Source of the DNA: an uncultured Prevotellaceae bacterium
Lineage (GTDB): Bacteria; Bacteroidota; Bacteroidia; Bacteroidales; Bacteroidaceae
Direction of reading: 5' to 3'
NCBI GenBank assembly: GCA_902767775.1
Contig: CACXIP010000013.1
Location: 1 to 64,000 of the forward strand
DNA: 64,000 nt
The notes under the pieces: generated by a model
The model's database searches: none
What the model was told of the DNA's origin: nothing
The model's input: the letters and a program-made list of their open reading frames with translations, nothing else
Translations under genes and position numbers: made by a program
Shown: piece by piece, positions 61,517 through 64,000 of the stretch
How the letters are laid out: each line of letters opens with the position of its first letter
Numbering within the stretch: the stretch's first letter is position 1

Positions 61517-62017
61517 ATGAAGAGATACAGCATCATATTTCTGACCCTGTTGCTCCCGCTTTTGGCGGGGGCACAGGTGAAGTTTGGCTACTTCAGCTAC
61601 GAGAACGCGTTCACCTCCATGCCCGAATATGCCATCGCCCAGGCCAACCTCAAGGATTTGAGCGCCAAATACGATGCTGAGACGAAACGGGTGGAGGAGG
61701 AGTTCAACCGCAAATACGAGGAGTTTCTGGATGGCCAAAGCGACTTTGCGCCCACCATCCTACAGAAACGCCAGACCGAACTCCAGGAACTGTTTCACAA
61801 GAACGTGGCATTCAAGGCTGAGGCTGCCAAACTGCTGAAGCAGGCTGAGGCGGAAGCATACGCCCCGCTGCGCGAGAAAATCAGCAAGGTACTTGCCAAG
61901 ATTGGCGCTGAGCATGGGTTTGCATTCATTCTCAACACCGACGGCGATGCCTGTCCCTATATTGACCCAGAGATGGGAGAGGACGTGTCGGAAATAGTCA
62001 AGGAGGCACTGCGATGA
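61517..62017 (+). CDS. skp: Skp/OmpH-like periplasmic chaperone 3
   Basis: This is a 166-residue protein with signal peptide (SIIFLTLLLPLLAGAQ), VKFGYFSYENAFTSMPEYA and a coiled coil, then LAKIGAEHGFAFILNTDG. It is the most divergent of the three; it lies behind the 50-bp array. Its TGA overlaps the murI ATG by four bases, coupling it to peptidoglycan synthesis. Confidence 0.88.
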   Translation: MKRYSIIFLTLLLPLLAGAQVKFGYFSYENAFTSMPEYAIAQANLKDLSAKYDAETKRVEEEFNRKYEEFLDGQSDFAPTILQKRQTELQELFHKNVAFKAEAAKLLKQAEAEAYAPLREKISKVLAKIGAEHGFAFILNTDGDACPYIDPEMGEDVSEIVKEALR

Positions 62018-62862
62018 GTTCGCTGCCCCAGGTTCCGGGACCCATAGGAGTCTTCGACTCCGGCTATGGCGGTCTGACCATCCTCAAAGGCATCCGCGAC
62101 CTGATGCCGCAGTATGACTATATCTATTTAGGAGACAATGCGCGCGCGCCCTATGGCACGCGCTCTTTTGATGTGGTCTACGAGTTCACCCGCCAGGCGG
62201 TCGTCCACCTCTTTGAGATGGGCTGCCACCTCGTGATTTTAGGGTGCAATACGGCATCTGCCAAGGCACTGCGCTCCATTCAGCAGAACGACCTCCCCCA
62301 ACTCGACCCCCAGCGGCGCGTGCTGGGCGTCATCATCCCCACTGCCGAGGTCATCGGTGAACTGACCAAGAGCCGTCACGTGGGCATCCTCGCCACCGAG
62401 GGCACCATCCGCAGCGACAGTTATGCGATGGAAATCCACAAGCGCTTCCCCGACGTGCGGGTGACGGGACAGGCATGCCCCATGTGGGTGCCATTGGTGG
62501 AGAACAACGAGGTGGACAATCCTGGAACACATTTTTTTGTCAACAAGAGCATGCAGCTGCTGTTGAACCGCGACCCGGAGATTGACACCATCATCTTAGG
62601 ATGCACCCACTACCCCATCCTCTTGCCCGTCATCAGGGAGCACACCCCTTCCGACGTGAACATCATCTGCCAAGGGGAGTATGTGGCAAGAAGCCTGAGC
62701 GACTATCTGGCACGCCATCCTGAGATGGACACACGGTGCAGCAAGAACGGCACCATGCGCTACCTCACCACGGAAAACCCAAAGAAATTCTCCGAGAGCG
62801 CGCAGATTTTCCTCAGCGAGAAAGTTGAGGTGGAGCGTGTGGAATTAAGATTTGAGATTTGA
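62014..62862 (+). CDS. murI: Glutamate racemase
   Basis: This 282-residue enzyme has IGVFDSGYGGLTIL, DNARAPYGTRS and the two catalytic cysteines in ILGCNTASAKAL (Cys 78) and ILGCTHYPIL (Cys 197). It makes D-glutamate for peptidoglycan. Its last codons (ELRFEI and TGA) lie within an AGATTTG simple repeat, so the C-terminus is partly repeat-encoded. Confidence 0.94.
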   Translation: MSSLPQVPGPIGVFDSGYGGLTILKGIRDLMPQYDYIYLGDNARAPYGTRSFDVVYEFTRQAVVHLFEMGCHLVILGCNTASAKALRSIQQNDLPQLDPQRRVLGVIIPTAEVIGELTKSRHVGILATEGTIRSDSYAMEIHKRFPDVRVTGQACPMWVPLVENNEVDNPGTHFFVNKSMQLLLNRDPEIDTIILGCTHYPILLPVIREHTPSDVNIICQGEYVARSLSDYLARHPEMDTRCSKNGTMRYLTTENPKKFSESAQIFLSEKVEVERVELRFEI

Positions 62863-62909
62863 GGTTTGAGGTTTGAAATTGGAGATTTGAGATTGGAGAT
62901 TTGAGATTT
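62846..62909 (+). repeat. AGATTTG/AGGTTTG heptamer repeat
   Basis: About nine degenerate units (AGATTTG, AGGTTTG, AAATTGG, AGATTGG). It begins within murI. Confidence 0.85.
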
Positions 62910-62927
62910 ACTCAATTGCTCGCCAAT

Positions 62928-63014
62928 CATATGTCTAAACTCCTAAACTCCCAAACTCCTAAACTCCTAAAAGAATCTCCTAAACTCCTAAAAGAATCTC
63001 CTAAACTCCCAAAC
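62928..63014 (+). repeat. Head-plus-tail repeat at the end of the permease gene
   Basis: TCATATGTCTAAA then AACTCC(T/C)A words with two AAAAGAATCTCC interruptions. The plus-strand words run into the permease stop codon (63001-63003), so its last codons (Ser-Leu-Gly-Val) are repeat-encoded. Confidence 0.85.
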
Positions 63015-64000
63015 TTTTGGACATATGCTTGACGGGATACCACACGGCAAGCCAACCCACTGCCAATACGGTGAAGAACACGAGCACGATGTCTGTGGCA
63101 TGCACGCTAACGGGATAGGCATCGACGACGAAAGAACCACTGGAACTGCCCAGTGAAACCACCCCGAAACGTATTTGAATCCAGCAGAGCAGGAGTCCGA
63201 GGGCGATGCCCAACACAGCTCCGGCAAGGGCTATCATGCGCCCTTCAAACATGAATATCTGTGATATCTGCTTGTTGGAGGCACCGAGGTTGCGCAGCGT
63301 CACCACATCCTCCTTCTTGTCGATGATGAGCATCGACAGCGACCCGATGATGTTGAAGCATGCCACCATCAGGATAAAGGTAAGAAACACATAGGCGATG
63401 AGTTTCTCGATGCTCATAATCTTATAGGTGTCTGCCTGTTGCTCATAGCGGTCGAGCACCTTGTATTTGCCACCCGATATCTCACGCATCTTCTTCTTCA
63501 CAGCATCGAGGTTGCTGCCGGACTTCAGCCTCAGTTCCAGCATCGAGAGCATTCCCTGCTGTCCGAACAGGTTGCGCGCGAAACTGATGGAGGTGACGAT
63601 ATAGTTGCGGTCGTACTTCGACTGGTTGACGGCGAACACTTCGCCCAGCGACAGCAGCGAGTCGGCAGTGAACGCCGCCTCGGGGTTGGACATGTCGAGC
63701 TGTCCCTCGCGCTCAGGGGCATAGATGTGCAGGTAGTCGTTCCACATGGCACCTGTCCCCAACGACTGCGCCAGTCGGATGCCCGGCACGCCATACTCCA
63801 GGTTGGCGGCATGCAACTGCACCTCACGTCCTGCGTCAGGATAGAGGATTTCCCCGAAATGCGTCAGTTGGCAGAAATTGTCGTCCACTCCTTTGACGAC
63901 CACCATTGCCTGACGGTCGTGGTAGATGGCCATCGCCTGGTCCTCCACACTCTCCATCGCCACCTCCACCTCAGGGAGTGTGCGTATCTTTTCGAGGATG
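63001..64000 (-). CDS. FtsX/LolC-type ABC transporter permease (5' end cut by window edge)
   Basis: The frame is open to the right edge; a GTG at 63969 is internal, since EKIRTLPEVEVAMESVEDQ reads on upstream. A periplasmic MacB/LolC-like region (MAIYHDRQAMVVVKGVDD; GREVQLHAANLEYGVPGIRLA) precedes three membrane helices of the FtsX-like domain (IAYVFLTFILMVACFNIIGSL; ALAGAVLGIALGLLLCWIQ; DIVLVFFTVLAVGWLAVWYP). DVVTLRNLGASNKQIS is the family signature between helices. It probably extracts lipoproteins for export to the outer membrane or is a related transporter; the ATPase gene is not in view. Confidence 0.85.
   Translation of the reverse strand, partial: ILEKIRTLPEVEVAMESVEDQAMAIYHDRQAMVVVKGVDDNFCQLTHFGEILYPDAGREVQLHAANLEYGVPGIRLAQSLGTGAMWNDYLHIYAPEREGQLDMSNPEAAFTADSLLSLGEVFAVNQSKYDRNYIVTSISFARNLFGQQGMLSMLELRLKSGSNLDAVKKKMREISGGKYKVLDRYEQQADTYKIMSIEKLIAYVFLTFILMVACFNIIGSLSMLIIDKKEDVVTLRNLGASNKQISQIFMFEGRMIALAGAVLGIALGLLLCWIQIRFGVVSLGSSSGSFVVDAYPVSVHATDIVLVFFTVLAVGWLAVWYPVKHMSKSLGV

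Overview
The window looks like a chromosomal segment of a Bacteroidales bacterium, most likely Prevotella or a close relative. The clues are many Bacteroidota-type promoters (TTTG about 19 bases before TAnnTTTG, no obvious Shine-Dalgarno), a fused SecDF, the block metK-DUF4271-hemD-rnpA-yidD, the block uppS-bamA-skp-murI, a two-subunit N-degron system, an S46 dipeptidyl-peptidase, and secreted enzymes with a YDLSGR-type C-terminal motif. Most of the window is ordinary core genome with polysaccharide-degradation genes between. The accessory parts are the left end (about 1-5.6 kb) and the patchwork at about 40.6-46.4 kb. No CRISPR array, prophage or complete insertion sequence was seen.

Layout. 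1-5.6 kb: an AbiE-type toxin-antitoxin pair cut by the window edge, a DUF234-type ATPase, and an SPFH-GYF protein with a zinc-ribbon partner. 5.6-14.5 kb: a thioredoxin-fold protein, secreted proteins (one with a dockerin), a lipoprotein, two esterase-like hydrolases and a sugar-proton symporter whose promoter block is duplicated. 14.7-22.4 kb: an AAA+ ATPase, then clpA, clpS, a small RNA candidate, aat, lepB and dapB. Aat, ClpS and ClpA together form the bacterial Leu/N-degron pathway. 22.7-35.8 kb: secDF, an EEP-family protein, a rhomboid protease with an AT-rich insertion, HU, kduD-kduI, tRNA-Gln, tyrS, yidD, rnpA, hemD, DUF4271 and metK. 36-50 kb: a GH2 enzyme, a 31-residue membrane protein, metalloproteases, an ASCH-like protein, a hydrolase-deoxyribonucleotidase fusion, a sialate O-acetylesterase, an ATPase, a GH51 arabinofuranosidase and a CE1-like esterase. 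50-64 kb: a polysaccharide flippase, an S46 peptidase and the outer-membrane biogenesis cluster DUF6242-DUF6089-uppS-bamA-skp-skp-skp-murI, then an FtsX/LolC-type permease cut by the right edge.

The most unusual non-coding feature is a family of composite intergenic repeats. A fixed head (ATGTCTAAA, usually TCATATGTCTAAA) is followed by degenerate 7-11 bp tandem units (AACTCCT-, AAACnACC-, AACTATG-, GGATTAA- and GATTTGA-like words). They occur at about 19.4, 21.6, 22.6, 51.8, 61.3 and 62.9 kb. They often begin inside the last codons of a gene and at one site have grown into an exact 50-bp tandem array. Other points of interest are a segmental duplication (41.85 kb and 46.23 kb), a promoter-terminator small RNA cassette, a small membrane-protein gene with a similar leader, and several palindromes placed between a promoter and its start codon.
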